This document shows, piece after piece, positions 1 through 8,737 of a stretch of 64,000 bases of DNA. Every line of letters starts with the position of its first letter. Position 1 is the first letter of the stretch. Location of the stretch: positions 124,001 through 188,000 of the forward strand of contig NZ_JAIUJY010000004.1 of the NCBI RefSeq assembly GCF_020166105.1, written 5' to 3'. Position numbers and translations under genes: made by a program. Source of the DNA: Blastococcus sp. LR1 (GTDB taxonomy: Bacteria; Actinomycetota; Actinomycetes; Mycobacteriales; Geodermatophilaceae). The notes under the pieces are model-generated. The model was not told the DNA's origin. It saw only the letters and a program-made list of their open reading frames with translations, and did not search any database.

Positions 1-2
1 CT

Positions 3-137
3 CGACTGCCGGCCGACGAGCTGGCCCACCCGCTGGACGTCCCCGCCGAGGAGCCCGCCGGTCCCGCCGCTGCTTGGATGGGGGCAGACGACGCCGGGAC
101 AGCCCCGGCGCGGGAGGGAGAACCGTGGCCGAGCTGA
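3..137 (+). CDS. 3' end of an unidentified gene (partial)
   Basis: An open frame enters from the left edge and stops at the TGA at 135-137, giving about 44 C-terminal residues rich in Ala, Pro, Asp and Glu. The stop overlaps the GTG start of the FKBP gene at 125 by 13 bases, an arrangement typical of coupled genes in this genome. Nothing in the fragment allows a family assignment, and in GC-rich DNA a frame of this length can be open by chance, so it is only a possible upstream operon partner. Confidence 0.3.
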   Translation, partial: RLPADELAHPLDVPAEEPAGPAAAWMGADDAGTAPAREGEPWPS

Positions 138-502
138 GCCGACCGGACGTCGAGCCGCCCACCGGGCCTGCGCCCGACGACCTGGTGATCGAGGACCTCA
201 CCGTCGGCGAGGGCCAGGAGGCCAAGGCCGGCGACCTGGTCAGCGCGCACTACGTGGGCGTCACGCACGACGGCGGCGAGCAGTTCGACGCCTCCTGGGA
301 CCGTGGCGACCCGCTGGAGTTCCGCGTGGGCGTGGGCATGGTCATCCAGGGCTGGGACGAGGGCATCGTCGGCATGAAGGTCGGCGGCCGCCGCCGGCTC
401 ACCATCCCGGCCCACAAGGCCTACGGCGAGCGAGGTGCTGGCGGCGTCATCAAGCCCGGCGCGACGCTGGTCTTCGTGGTCGACCTCGTCGGCGTCCGCT
501 AG
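125..502 (+). CDS. FKBP-type peptidyl-prolyl cis-trans isomerase
   Basis: Small cytoplasmic prolyl isomerase of about 125 residues, the usual size of a single-domain actinobacterial FKBP. The FKBP core fills residues 25-125: a YVG strand, the FDASWDRG segment, the VIQGWDEGIVGMKVGG region that lines the proline pocket, and the AYGERGAGG loop before the last strand. No signal peptide or lipobox is present. The GTG at 125 was chosen over an ATG at 74 because a GGAGGG ribosome site lies at 115-120 and the extra 17 residues are Arg/Gly-rich and unlike the family. A strong hairpin at 519-544 ends the transcript. The fold assignment is secure; the physiological client is unknown. Confidence 0.9.
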   Translation: MAELSRPDVEPPTGPAPDDLVIEDLTVGEGQEAKAGDLVSAHYVGVTHDGGEQFDASWDRGDPLEFRVGVGMVIQGWDEGIVGMKVGGRRRLTIPAHKAYGERGAGGVIKPGATLVFVVDLVGVR

Positions 503-518
503 TCGCGGATCACGCATG

Positions 519-544
519 CCCCGGTGCCCTGCGGGGCACCGGGG
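519..544. terminator. hairpin after the FKBP gene
   Basis: Ten-base arms CCCCGGTGCC/GGCACCGGGG around a 6-nt loop, 17 bases after the FKBP stop. No T-run follows, as is common in high-GC actinobacteria. It ends only 5 bases before the ATG of the next gene, so it could also hamper translation of that gene if transcription reads through. Confidence 0.6.
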
Positions 545-549
545 GTTGC

Positions 550-1560
550 ATGACGCAACCGGCCCCCGCTCCCGATCACGTCCTCGCGAAGGACGCCGGG
601 AGCTCCGGAGGGGAGAGCGAGTCGACCGGGACCGTGGTCATCGCGGGCCTGGCCAACCTCGGCATCGCGATCGCCAAGCTCGTCGGCGGCCTGCTCAGCC
701 ACTCGGCGGCGATGCTGTCGGAGGCGGCGCACTCGCTGGCCGACACGATCACCGAGGTGCTGCTGTTCATCGCGCTCAAGCGCGGCACCAAGGCTCCCGA
801 CGCCCGCCACCCCGTCGGCTACGGCCGGGAGACCTACTTCTGGGCGCTGCTGGCCTGCCTGGCCACCTTCACCCTCGGCGCCGGCTTCTCGATCTGGCAG
901 GGCGTCAGCACCATCCGCGGCGGCGAGGAGCAGGGCTCCCCGACCATCGCCTACATCGTCCTGGCCATCTCGTTCGTGCTGGAGGGCGCGTCCTGGCTCA
1001 AGGCCGTGCGCCAGGTGCGCAGCGAGGCCAAGAAGTGGGGAACGACGCCGCGTCGCTACCTCGCCGAGACCAGCGACACCACAGTCAAGGCGGTCACCTT
1101 CGAGGACACGGCGGCGCTCATCGGGCTCGTGCTCGCGGCTGCGGGCCTCGGGATGGAGCACCTCACCGGTGACCCGGTTTGGGACGGCGTCGCCGCCATC
1201 CTGATCGGGATCCTGCTGCTGTTCGTGGCCGGTTCGCTGGGCCGGGTGAACGTCTCGCTGCTCATCGGGCAGTCGATCTCGCCGCGGCTGCAGGAGGAGC
1301 TCAAGGCCGAGATCCTGGCGCTGCCGCAGGTCACCGATGTGCCCTTTCTGCTCACCACCGTGATCGGCCCCGGCCAGCTCATCGTCTCGGCCAAGGTGGA
1401 CTTCGCCGACGACGCGACCGTGGCCGACATCGAGCGGGCCTCCGACGAGGCCGAGCGCCGGCTGGTCGCCCGCCACTCCGGCGTCCGCTACGTCTTCCTC
1501 GACCCCACGCCCGGCGACGGCCGGGCCCGCGCGGAGGTGCATCACGCAAGCGGCAGCTGA
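550..1560 (+). CDS. cation diffusion facilitator (CDF) family transporter
   Basis: Inner-membrane divalent metal/proton antiporter of about 336 residues. The hydrophobic N-terminal two thirds carries the usual CDF membrane segments, with the HxxxD metal motif in the second helix (SEAAHSLADT near residue 60) and the RHPVGYGRE loop after the third. The last 90 residues form the soluble dimerisation domain, ending with VRYVFLDPTP. Zn, Fe, Mn or Co could be the substrate; the sequence does not decide. The ATG at 550 has no ribosome site and follows a hairpin directly, so translation may be leaderless or begin a little downstream. No metalloregulator gene is adjacent. Confidence 0.85.
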   Translation: MTQPAPAPDHVLAKDAGSSGGESESTGTVVIAGLANLGIAIAKLVGGLLSHSAAMLSEAAHSLADTITEVLLFIALKRGTKAPDARHPVGYGRETYFWALLACLATFTLGAGFSIWQGVSTIRGGEEQGSPTIAYIVLAISFVLEGASWLKAVRQVRSEAKKWGTTPRRYLAETSDTTVKAVTFEDTAALIGLVLAAAGLGMEHLTGDPVWDGVAAILIGILLLFVAGSLGRVNVSLLIGQSISPRLQEELKAEILALPQVTDVPFLLTTVIGPGQLIVSAKVDFADDATVADIERASDEAERRLVARHSGVRYVFLDPTPGDGRARAEVHHASGS

Positions 1561-1870
1561 CGGCGTGGCGGTCGACGCCGGGACTCAGCCTCAGGCCTGT
1601 CGGAGATCGAGAACCTCCGCAGCCAGCCGAGAACGACTTGCGGCAGCTTCGGGGGCGGGTCGCGACCGCCTGACTCGGCGTCGCCACCAGCGTCCGACCA
1701 GCACAAATACACGTCCGAGCACTGAACTGGCAAGTCTCATAACGGATAGGTAACGACACGCTGACAGACCGTTGCTGGCCAAGATCACCCCGGCCAAGCT
1801 CCGCGTCGGTCGCCCACGGCAGGGCAGCAGACCATCCACGGTCCTTCTCGCCTTGATGCGGTTTTGTGTC
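1561..1870. other. intergenic, lower-GC patch without a gene
   Basis: About 300 bases with visibly more A/T than the surroundings (for example around 1700-1760). No frame resembles a protein and no RNA gene was recognised. Together with the Rhs relic and Imm52-like gene that follow, it looks like the decayed left part of a transferred polymorphic-toxin locus; that is inference. Confidence 0.4.
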
Positions 1871-1966
1871 GGGACCTTCACCTACGATGACGGCACGAAC
1901 CGGTTGTCCCGTTTGCAGGGCACCGTCAGCAATACGGCTAACACGGTGACGGCGGACCGCAAGTAC
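1871..1966 (+). pseudogene. Rhs/YD-repeat relic of a polymorphic toxin
   Basis: About 32 codons read GTFTYDDGTNRLSRL and continue to an ADRKY element, closely matching the YTYD..TNRL...ADR.Y pattern of Rhs/YD repeats in actinobacterial polymorphic toxins. The frame holds nothing Rhs-like before or after it, so only about one repeat survives. It lies 200 bases before an Imm52-like immunity gene and on the same strand, exactly where the 3' part of a toxin gene should be. Composition is less GC-biased than in neighbours. A chance match over 32 codons cannot be fully excluded. Confidence 0.5.
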
Positions 1967-2165
1967 CAGGAACCGCAGGAGCGGTCGGAACCGCTGCAGC
2001 CGGCGTCGCGAGCGTCAGGCCGCCTCCGACCATGAGCGCTGCAAGGACCCCCCGCAACGGGAGATCGATTCTCCGACGGAAGTGAGCAGCACGCAGCGGA
2101 ACGGTCAGTGGGAGAGGCATAAATGGAATCAACTTGGTCCACGTTCCCGTCAAGTGACGAAGATC

Positions 2166-2879
2166 ATGGCTGACGCCTTCTATGTGGGCGCCTATTGGGG
2201 GCCTCGGGAAGAGTCGGTTGACGACTGTGCTGTCAGACTATCCGGCCAGCTGTCCACCCTGACCGGTCTTGATCCTCTACTCCAGGGGTGGTTCAAGAAA
2301 GGGAAGAGCCGAAAGGCTGCACTCGCTAACGAGGTCGACACATCTCCCGACTCGCTGCGTGCGCTACTATTGGCTGGCCGGCAGCGGCGCGATGACGACG
2401 AGAGGTCGGTCATTGCCGACTTAGGCTTCTCAGTCGGTCTCTGGAATGGGCAGGCCATCTCGGTAGCGCTGAGCGTTCATTGCGGATCGGGTGCCGCCGT
2501 GCAAGGTATGACGAGTAACTATCTGACAATCCAACTGCCTCCCGCTCAGAAAGATTCAGCATCGCTGTATCGGCGTGACGTCGCGCTGGGATTGATGCGC
2601 TCCGTTGTCACGTCCTGGGCGCCCGCATGGAGCACGTGGACAAATCACCGCCTAAGAAGCGCTCAGAATCCGCAGCCTCATGAGGTCGTTGCAGGTTGGG
2701 CCACCTTCGTGGCTGATGGCGTAGGGGTTCAGTCCCAGCTGCTGCCGGTCGGAGCCGCCGTGAAGTCGATTGGCCATGGACTGCTGGTGGTCGCTGATGG
2801 CGACGCGGACTCTGCATCTGAGGCATGGGTGTCTGCTGTACGTGGTGCCCTCGGCCCGGCACTGCGCTCGACTGCTTGA
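2166..2879 (+). CDS. Imm52-family immunity protein, orphan
   Basis: About 237 residues resembling the Imm52 immunity family of polymorphic toxin systems. The start FYVGAYWGPREESVDDCA, then a WFKKGKSRKAAL segment, an LGFSVGLWNG stretch and a CGSG near the middle follow the family pattern as I recall it. Immunity proteins bind and neutralise a cognate toxin in the cytoplasm. No intact toxin gene adjoins, only an Rhs-repeat relic at 1871-1966, so it is an orphan that may protect against neighbours' toxins. The ATG at 2166 puts the conserved start at the N-terminus; an in-frame GTG at 2082 would add 28 unrelated residues. Codons use many A/T third positions, unlike flanking genes, which suggests transfer. 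Confidence 0.65.
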   Translation: MADAFYVGAYWGPREESVDDCAVRLSGQLSTLTGLDPLLQGWFKKGKSRKAALANEVDTSPDSLRALLLAGRQRRDDDERSVIADLGFSVGLWNGQAISVALSVHCGSGAAVQGMTSNYLTIQLPPAQKDSASLYRRDVALGLMRSVVTSWAPAWSTWTNHRLRSAQNPQPHEVVAGWATFVADGVGVQSQLLPVGAAVKSIGHGLLVVADGDADSASEAWVSAVRGALGPALRSTA

Positions 2880-2995
2880 TTGGCGGGGTCCTGTCTCGAC
2901 CGCTCTTGCATAGTTTGCGCGGGCGATCGCCGGGAGCGGTGTGCAGGTGGTATCAGTCGCCGCTGACGGTTCTGGCGCGTGAAACATAGCGGGGA

Positions 2996-3721
2996 ATGTC
3001 CGGCATTGACCCTCCGGTTGAGCAGGGCATGCGCGTAGAGGTCTGGTCCGACGTCGTCTGTCCGTGGTGCTACGTCGGCAAGCGCCGGCTCGAGACGGCG
3101 CTGGAGAAGTTTCCGCACCGCGACCAGGTCGAGGTCGTGTGGCGGTCGTTCCAGCTGGACCCCTCAATCCCCGAGGACGAGACGCACGCGACGCTGCCCG
3201 CGCTGGCCCGCAAGTACGGCCAGCCCGAGGACGCGATGCGGCAGTCGATGCGTCAGCTCGAGGAGGTCGCCGCCGGGGAGGGTCTGACGTACGACCTGGC
3301 CAACGGCATCAGCGGCAACACCTCGCTGGCCCACGAGCTGCTGCACCTGGCCGCCGAGCGCGGCGTGCAGGGCGAGCTCAAGGAGCTGCTGCTGCACGCG
3401 CACTTCGAGGAGTCGCGCAGCGTCTTCGACGTCGACTCGCTGGTAGCCCTCGGCACCGAGGTCGGGCTGGACGCCGACGAGGCGCGCGAGGTTCTCACCG
3501 ACCGCCGCTACCGCGCTGTTGTCGCCCAGGAGGGCGCCACCGCGCAGTCCCTCGGCGCGACCGGCGTGCCGTTCTTCGTCGTCGACCGCAAGTACGGCGC
3601 CGCGGGCGCCCAGCCGGCCGAGCTGCTGCTCCAGCTGTTGGAGCGGGCGTGGGCCGACGCCAACCCGCTGATCACTGTTCCGGCCGCGGACGGCTGCACC
3701 GACGACAGCTGCGCCGTCTGA
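2996..3721 (+). CDS. DsbA-family (FrnE-like) thiol oxidoreductase
   Basis: Cytoplasmic thioredoxin-fold protein of 241 residues, the usual length of the FrnE branch. The active site CPWC lies at residues 22-25 (SDVVCPWCYVGKRRLE), followed by the alpha-helical insert and a cis-Pro loop in GATGVPFFVVD. The tail has a second cysteine pair (CTDDSCAV) at the extreme C-terminus, as in FrnE proteins, where it takes part in the thiol chemistry. There is no signal peptide. FrnE relatives act as disulfide isomerases in oxidative-stress defence; the substrate here is unknown. An alternative start is Met12 at 3029; neither start has a convincing ribosome site. Confidence 0.85.
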   Translation: MSGIDPPVEQGMRVEVWSDVVCPWCYVGKRRLETALEKFPHRDQVEVVWRSFQLDPSIPEDETHATLPALARKYGQPEDAMRQSMRQLEEVAAGEGLTYDLANGISGNTSLAHELLHLAAERGVQGELKELLLHAHFEESRSVFDVDSLVALGTEVGLDADEAREVLTDRRYRAVVAQEGATAQSLGATGVPFFVVDRKYGAAGAQPAELLLQLLERAWADANPLITVPAADGCTDDSCAV

Positions 3722-3789
3722 TCCGCCGTTGCGCGCTGATCCACGCCTGCTCCCGTCGCAGAGGTGGATGAGAGCGCACCGGCGCTCGC

Positions 3790-4746
3790 CTAGCCCAGCA
3801 GGTCGGGGACCGTCCGCAGCGCACGCTCGGCGTCCTCGGTGAGTGTCCGGACGACGTCGGTGGCCGAGCGCTCGGCGGTGACGAGTCCGACCGCCTCGCC
3901 CGCGTAGACCGGCGCCTGCTCCAGGTCGCCGCTGCGCCGGGCGTCCACGACCCGCTGCGAGGCGACGTCGTCGTGCGCCAGCTCGTCCTCCCGGCCGTGC
4001 CAGGCGCGGCTGAACTCGTTCTCCAGTGCCCGGCCGGGCCAGCGCTCCGGCCAGGCCAGGCGCTGGGCGACGTCGAAGGCCCGGGTGAGCACGGTGTCCT
4101 CGCCCGCGGCGGCTCGAACCCGCGCCCGGGCGGCGGGGGAGTTGAGCCCCTCCGGGCAGGACAGCAGGGCCGTTCCGATCCACACCCCGGCGGCGCCGGC
4201 CGCGAGCACGGCGGCCATCCCGCGCCCGGTGGCGATGCCACCGGCGGCGACGACCGGCAGGTCGGTGAGCGCCAGCACCTCCTGCAGCAGCGGCAGGGTC
4301 GCGCGGTGACCGGTGTGCCCGCCGGCCTCGCTGCCCTGCGCCACGATCACGTCGACGTCCGAGGCCACCGCCCGGTGCACGTCGTCCACCGTGTTCACCT
4401 GGACCGCCACCGCGATGCCGGCGTCGTGCAGCGGCCCGACGTACGGGGCGGGGTCGCCGAACGACACCGACACCAACGCCGGCCGCGCCGCGATCGTCGC
4501 CTCGAGCAGCTCGGGGCGGTCGTCGAGCACCCAGGCCATCAGCCCCACGCCGAAGGGCAGTCGCTCCGGGATCGCGCACTGCTCGGTGATGAAGTCCGGC
4601 GAGTGGTTGCCGGCCACCCCGATCATCCCGAGCCCGCCGGCGCGGGAGACGGCCGCGGCCAGCGCCCCACCGGCGACGCCGGCCATCGGAGCCCCGATGA
4701 CCGGCGTCGACAGGTCGAACCGGCGGGTGAGCGCAGTGGTGATCAC
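3790..4746 (-). CDS. nitronate monooxygenase (2-nitropropane dioxygenase family)
   Basis: FMN-dependent TIM-barrel enzyme of 318 residues that oxidises alkyl nitronates, detoxifying nitronates such as propionate-3-nitronate. The N-terminal PVIGAPMAGVAGG flavin loop, the QGSEAGGHTGHR segment with the catalytic-type histidine, and VVAAGGIATGRGMAAVLAAGAAGVWIG phosphate-binding strands (given here only as landmarks around residues 130-190) are all in place. It is the last of three same-strand genes; the upstream small gene ends 15 bases before its start. The exact substrate of this clade is uncertain and some members are mis-annotated enoyl-ACP reductase relatives. Confidence 0.85.
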   Translation of the reverse strand: MITTALTRRFDLSTPVIGAPMAGVAGGALAAAVSRAGGLGMIGVAGNHSPDFITEQCAIPERLPFGVGLMAWVLDDRPELLEATIAARPALVSVSFGDPAPYVGPLHDAGIAVAVQVNTVDDVHRAVASDVDVIVAQGSEAGGHTGHRATLPLLQEVLALTDLPVVAAGGIATGRGMAAVLAAGAAGVWIGTALLSCPEGLNSPAARARVRAAAGEDTVLTRAFDVAQRLAWPERWPGRALENEFSRAWHGREDELAHDDVASQRVVDARRSGDLEQAPVYAGEAVGLVTAERSATDVVRTLTEDAERALRTVPDLLG

Positions 4747-4761
4747 GCCGCCATCCTGTCG

Positions 4762-5004
4762 CTACTGCGCGGCGGGGCCGGCCTGACTGGTGCCCTGCAG
4801 GCGACCCAGGAACTCGTGGGCCTTGGCGGCCCGCTTCGAGTCCTGCTTCATCACCTTGCGGAAGAACTGGGCCACGTCGTCCAGGCCGGCGTTCTCGGCG
4901 TCCCGGACGTACTGGCCGTAGTCGTGCCCGGCCTTGAGCGAGTGGTACTGCACGGAGATGAGGTCGTAGTAGACGTCCTCGAAGCCGGTCTCACCGGTGG
5001 CCAT
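4762..5004 (-). CDS. small conserved helical protein, function unknown
   Basis: Eighty residues with a strong GAGGAGG ribosome site just before the ATG. The sequence is predicted almost wholly helical and rich in Tyr, His, Asp and Lys (YYDLISVQYHSLKAG, VAQFFRKVMKQD), which resembles half of a ferritin-like or rubrerythrin-like four-helix bundle, but the ExxH metal motifs of those families are not evident. It lies 15 bases upstream of the nitronate monooxygenase and probably shares its message. I do not recognise a named family. Confidence 0.7.
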   Translation of the reverse strand: MATGETGFEDVYYDLISVQYHSLKAGHDYGQYVRDAENAGLDDVAQFFRKVMKQDSKRAAKAHEFLGRLQGTSQAGPAAQ

Positions 5005-5072
5005 CGGTCCTCCTCGGGATGGAACGGGCGGAACTCCCGACCAGTACCCGTGCGGACCGGTCCGTCACACCG

Positions 5073-5276
5073 TCAGGTGGGCGATCCTCCGGTGACGTCA
5101 CCGCCACCGGCCTCGTCGGAGAGCGTCTGGCTGGTGGCCAGCTCCTCCTCGCCGGTCGACGCCGGGTCGTCCACGGTCGAGGCCAGGTCGGCGCCCTCGC
5201 CGTAGGCCCCGGGGTCGGCCTGGGTCGTGCGGGGGTCGTTGAGCGGGTCCGGGGTGTCGGGATCGGTGACGGTCAT
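5073..5276 (-). CDS. small acidic, probably disordered protein
   Basis: Sixty-seven residues, starting MTVTDPDTPD, dominated by Asp, Glu, Gly, Thr and Pro, without Cys and with no hydrophobic core, so probably intrinsically disordered. A GAGG ribosome site lies six bases before the ATG; a longer in-frame start at 5345 would run into the ArsR operator. It is divergent from arsR and upstream of the 4762-5004 gene. Function unknown. Similar tiny acidic proteins occur at 32380, 35133 and 36899. Confidence 0.6.
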   Translation of the reverse strand: MTVTDPDTPDPLNDPRTTQADPGAYGEGADLASTVDDPASTGEEELATSQTLSDEAGGGDVTGGSPT

Positions 5277-5321
5277 GCCGAACCTCGTATCCCGATGCCG
5301 CGCGGGCGAACCCCTCGACCG

Positions 5322-5345
5322 ATGCGTAACCGATGTGTTACGCAT
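5322..5345. promoter_or_regulatory. palindromic operator of the ArsR gene
   Basis: Perfect inverted repeat ATGCGTAAC-N6-GTTACGCAT, nine-base arms, ending 5 bases before the GTG of the ArsR-family gene. The position, length and symmetry fit an autoregulatory site for a winged-helix dimer. Binding by the adjacent regulator is inference. Confidence 0.6.
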
Positions 5346-5350
5346 GCGCC

Positions 5351-5680
5351 GTGCAGGCGCTACAGGCTCTGGCCGACCCGGTCCGCCGGGAGCTGCTCGC
5401 CCTCCTGGCCGGTGGTGAGCGGACCGCCGGTGAGCTGGCGGAGCCGTTCCCGATCAGCCGCCCGGCGATCAGTCGGCATCTGCGCGTGCTGCGGGAGAGC
5501 GGCCTGGTCCGGGTGCGGTCGGACGGCCGCGAGCGCCGCTACGCGCTCGACCCTGCGCCGCTGCGCGAGCTCGACGCCTGGCTGGAGCCTTATCGCGACC
5601 TGTGGGCGCACCGCTTGGACGCCCTGGACACCGAGATCGCCCGCGGCCGGCGGGCGCGGAGGAACGGAGACCCCCTATGA
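5351..5680 (+). CDS. ArsR-family winged-helix transcriptional regulator
   Basis: About 109 residues with the ArsR helix-turn-helix: LADPVRRELLALLAGGERTAGELAEPF, then the recognition helix ISRPAISRHLRVLRESGLV and a wing with RRYALDP (quoted as separate landmarks over residues 5-70). It lacks the CxC metal motif, so it is of the non-metal ArsR subgroup that partners SRPBCC/AHSA1 genes. The GTG at 5351 is preferred over ATG 5333 because a 9-bp palindrome overlaps the latter. The stop overlaps the next gene's ATG, so the two are translationally coupled, and the regulator probably represses its own operon through the palindrome. Confidence 0.85.
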   Translation: MQALQALADPVRRELLALLAGGERTAGELAEPFPISRPAISRHLRVLRESGLVRVRSDGRERRYALDPAPLRELDAWLEPYRDLWAHRLDALDTEIARGRRARRNGDPL

Positions 5681-6195
5681 CCGAGGACCTCGAGACCCGG
5701 CGCGGCGTCGTCACTCCCGAGCCGGACGGCCGGCAGCGGCTGGAGTTCCGCCGCAGCTGGCCCGATCCGATCGAGGACGTGTGGTCGGCCCTCACCGAGC
5801 CCGAGCGGCTGGCCCGCTGGATCGGCATCTACGACGGCGCGCGCGGCCCGGGCGGCACGGGCACGTTCGTCATGACGCACGAGGAGGGGGAGCAGGCCGG
5901 CGAGCCCATGACGATCCTCGAGTGCGACCCGCCCCGGCGGCTGGTCGTCGAGTGGCAGCAGCAGGAGACCGAGGACTGGCGCGTCGACCTCGACCTCTGG
6001 ACGGAGGACGGGCGGACGCAGCTGCGCTTCACCCAGGTCTTCCCGGCCGACGCCGACGTCACCGACTACGCGATGGGCTGGCACTGGTACCTGGACAAGT
6101 TCGGCGCCGTCATCACCGGTCGTCCGCAGCCCGGGCACTGGGACGAGTTCTACGCCGAGGTCGGCCCCGCCTACGGCCGCACTCCGGACGCCTGA
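5677..6195 (+). CDS. SRPBCC/AHSA1-domain protein
   Basis: About 172 residues of the START-like SRPBCC fold (activator of Hsp90 ATPase homologue 1 type). Landmarks are the FRRSWPDPIEDVWSALTEPERLARWIG start of the hydrophobic cavity, the GGTGTFVMTHEEG turn, the LVVEWQQ strand and the C-terminal long helix with MGWHWYLDKF. Such proteins bind small hydrophobic ligands; in bacteria they are usually paired with an ArsR regulator, as here by an ATGA overlap. Ligand unknown. After the stop come two hairpins that belong to a dispersed repeat. Confidence 0.85.
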   Translation: MTEDLETRRGVVTPEPDGRQRLEFRRSWPDPIEDVWSALTEPERLARWIGIYDGARGPGGTGTFVMTHEEGEQAGEPMTILECDPPRRLVVEWQQQETEDWRVDLDLWTEDGRTQLRFTQVFPADADVTDYAMGWHWYLDKFGAVITGRPQPGHWDEFYAEVGPAYGRTPDA

Positions 6196-6218
6196 CACGC
6201 AGGACGCTCCGGACCCCT

Positions 6219-6279
6219 GGTGATCAGGAGACCTGATCACCGGGGGTCCTCCCTCGCGGTCGACGGTGAGGGAGGACCC
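6219..6279. repeat. composite palindromic repeat, copy 1
   Basis: Two adjacent hairpins: stem A GGTGATCAGG-AGA-CCTGATCACC (6219-6241) and stem B GGGTCCTCCCTC-N12-GAGGGAGGACCC (6244-6279), the loop containing GGTCGACGGT. A truncated extra right arm follows at 6285-6298. The same design recurs at 8516-8599 and 30027-30082. It may double as the terminator of the SRPBCC gene. Confidence 0.85.
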
Positions 6280-6623
6280 GGAACGGTGAGGGAGGACGGC
6301 GCCAAGGGTGCTCCCGGGCGGCCGCCACCACCGGGTGCGCGGCTGGTCGGCGCCGTAGAGGCGGTTGCGGAGAGTGACGTTCCCGCAGCTAGGAGGCGTC
6401 AGCGCGCGCAGGAGGGCCCCGAGATGTGTCGAAGGCCGCTCCTGACCTGCCTCTTTCGAGCTGAGGACAAGACGTCCTATACGTAACATTCATCGCAGTT
6501 ACAGCAGTGTGTCCGCGCTTGTACCCTGTCCCGATCCGGATGGGCCGCAGGCGCGGCCGCAGCCGTACCGCACGACCGCCGGAGGCAGGTTTCCGCCCCG
6601 GCTACGCAGAGGATGGAGACGCC
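6280..6623. other. upstream region of pck, no gene
   Basis: About 340 bases without a credible gene. They hold the degenerate end of the repeat, a short palindrome AGGAC-N5-GTCCT near 6462-6476 and an A/T-richer stretch at 6475-6500 that is the likeliest place for the pck promoter, although no clear -35/-10 pair was identified. Confidence 0.35.
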
Positions 6624-8438
<1,815 letters not shown>

Positions 8439-8450
8439 TCTGACGTCACC

Positions 8451-8482
8451 AGGGCCCGGACCGCAGCTGCGGTCCGGGCCCT
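8451..8482. terminator. perfect 16-bp hairpin after pck
   Basis: A 32-nt perfect palindrome with arms AGGGCCCGGACCGCAG and its exact complement and no unpaired loop bases, 12 bases after the pck stop. It is followed by a T-poor sequence. Confidence 0.85.
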
Positions 8483-8515
8483 GCGTCGTCCCCGGTGTCC
8501 CTTCGCCATCTCCGT

Positions 8516-8599
8516 GGTGATCAGGAGACCTGATCGTTCGGCGTCCTGGCTCACCACCGGTGCTGAGCCAGGACGCCGCATGATCAGCTGACCTGATCA
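8516..8599. repeat. composite palindromic repeat, copy 2
   Basis: Stem A GGTGATCAGG-AGA-CCTGATC at 8516-8535, stem B GGCGTCCTGGCTCA-N10-TGAGCCAGGACGCC at 8540-8577 and a third hairpin TGATCAG-N5-CTGATCA at 8581-8599. This is the most complete of the three copies, with stem A elements on both sides of stem B. It sits just after the pck terminator. Confidence 0.85.
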
Positions 8600-8737
8600 C
8601 CGGCACGACCCGGCCGGCTGCGCCGCGGGACCGGCTGGTGTCGGTTAGCGTGGCGAGCACGGCACTGACGGCCGTCCCGATGCCCCCGCCGCGCGCGGGC
8701 GGGCCGGAGACGGTCCCTACTGGAGGCTTCCCCGCTC

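Noticed and set aside
6507-6623. An upstream start for pck at 6507.
   Set aside because: The added 39 residues are Arg/Pro-rich and unlike PEPCK; the GTG at 6624 has a good ribosome site and gives the family length.
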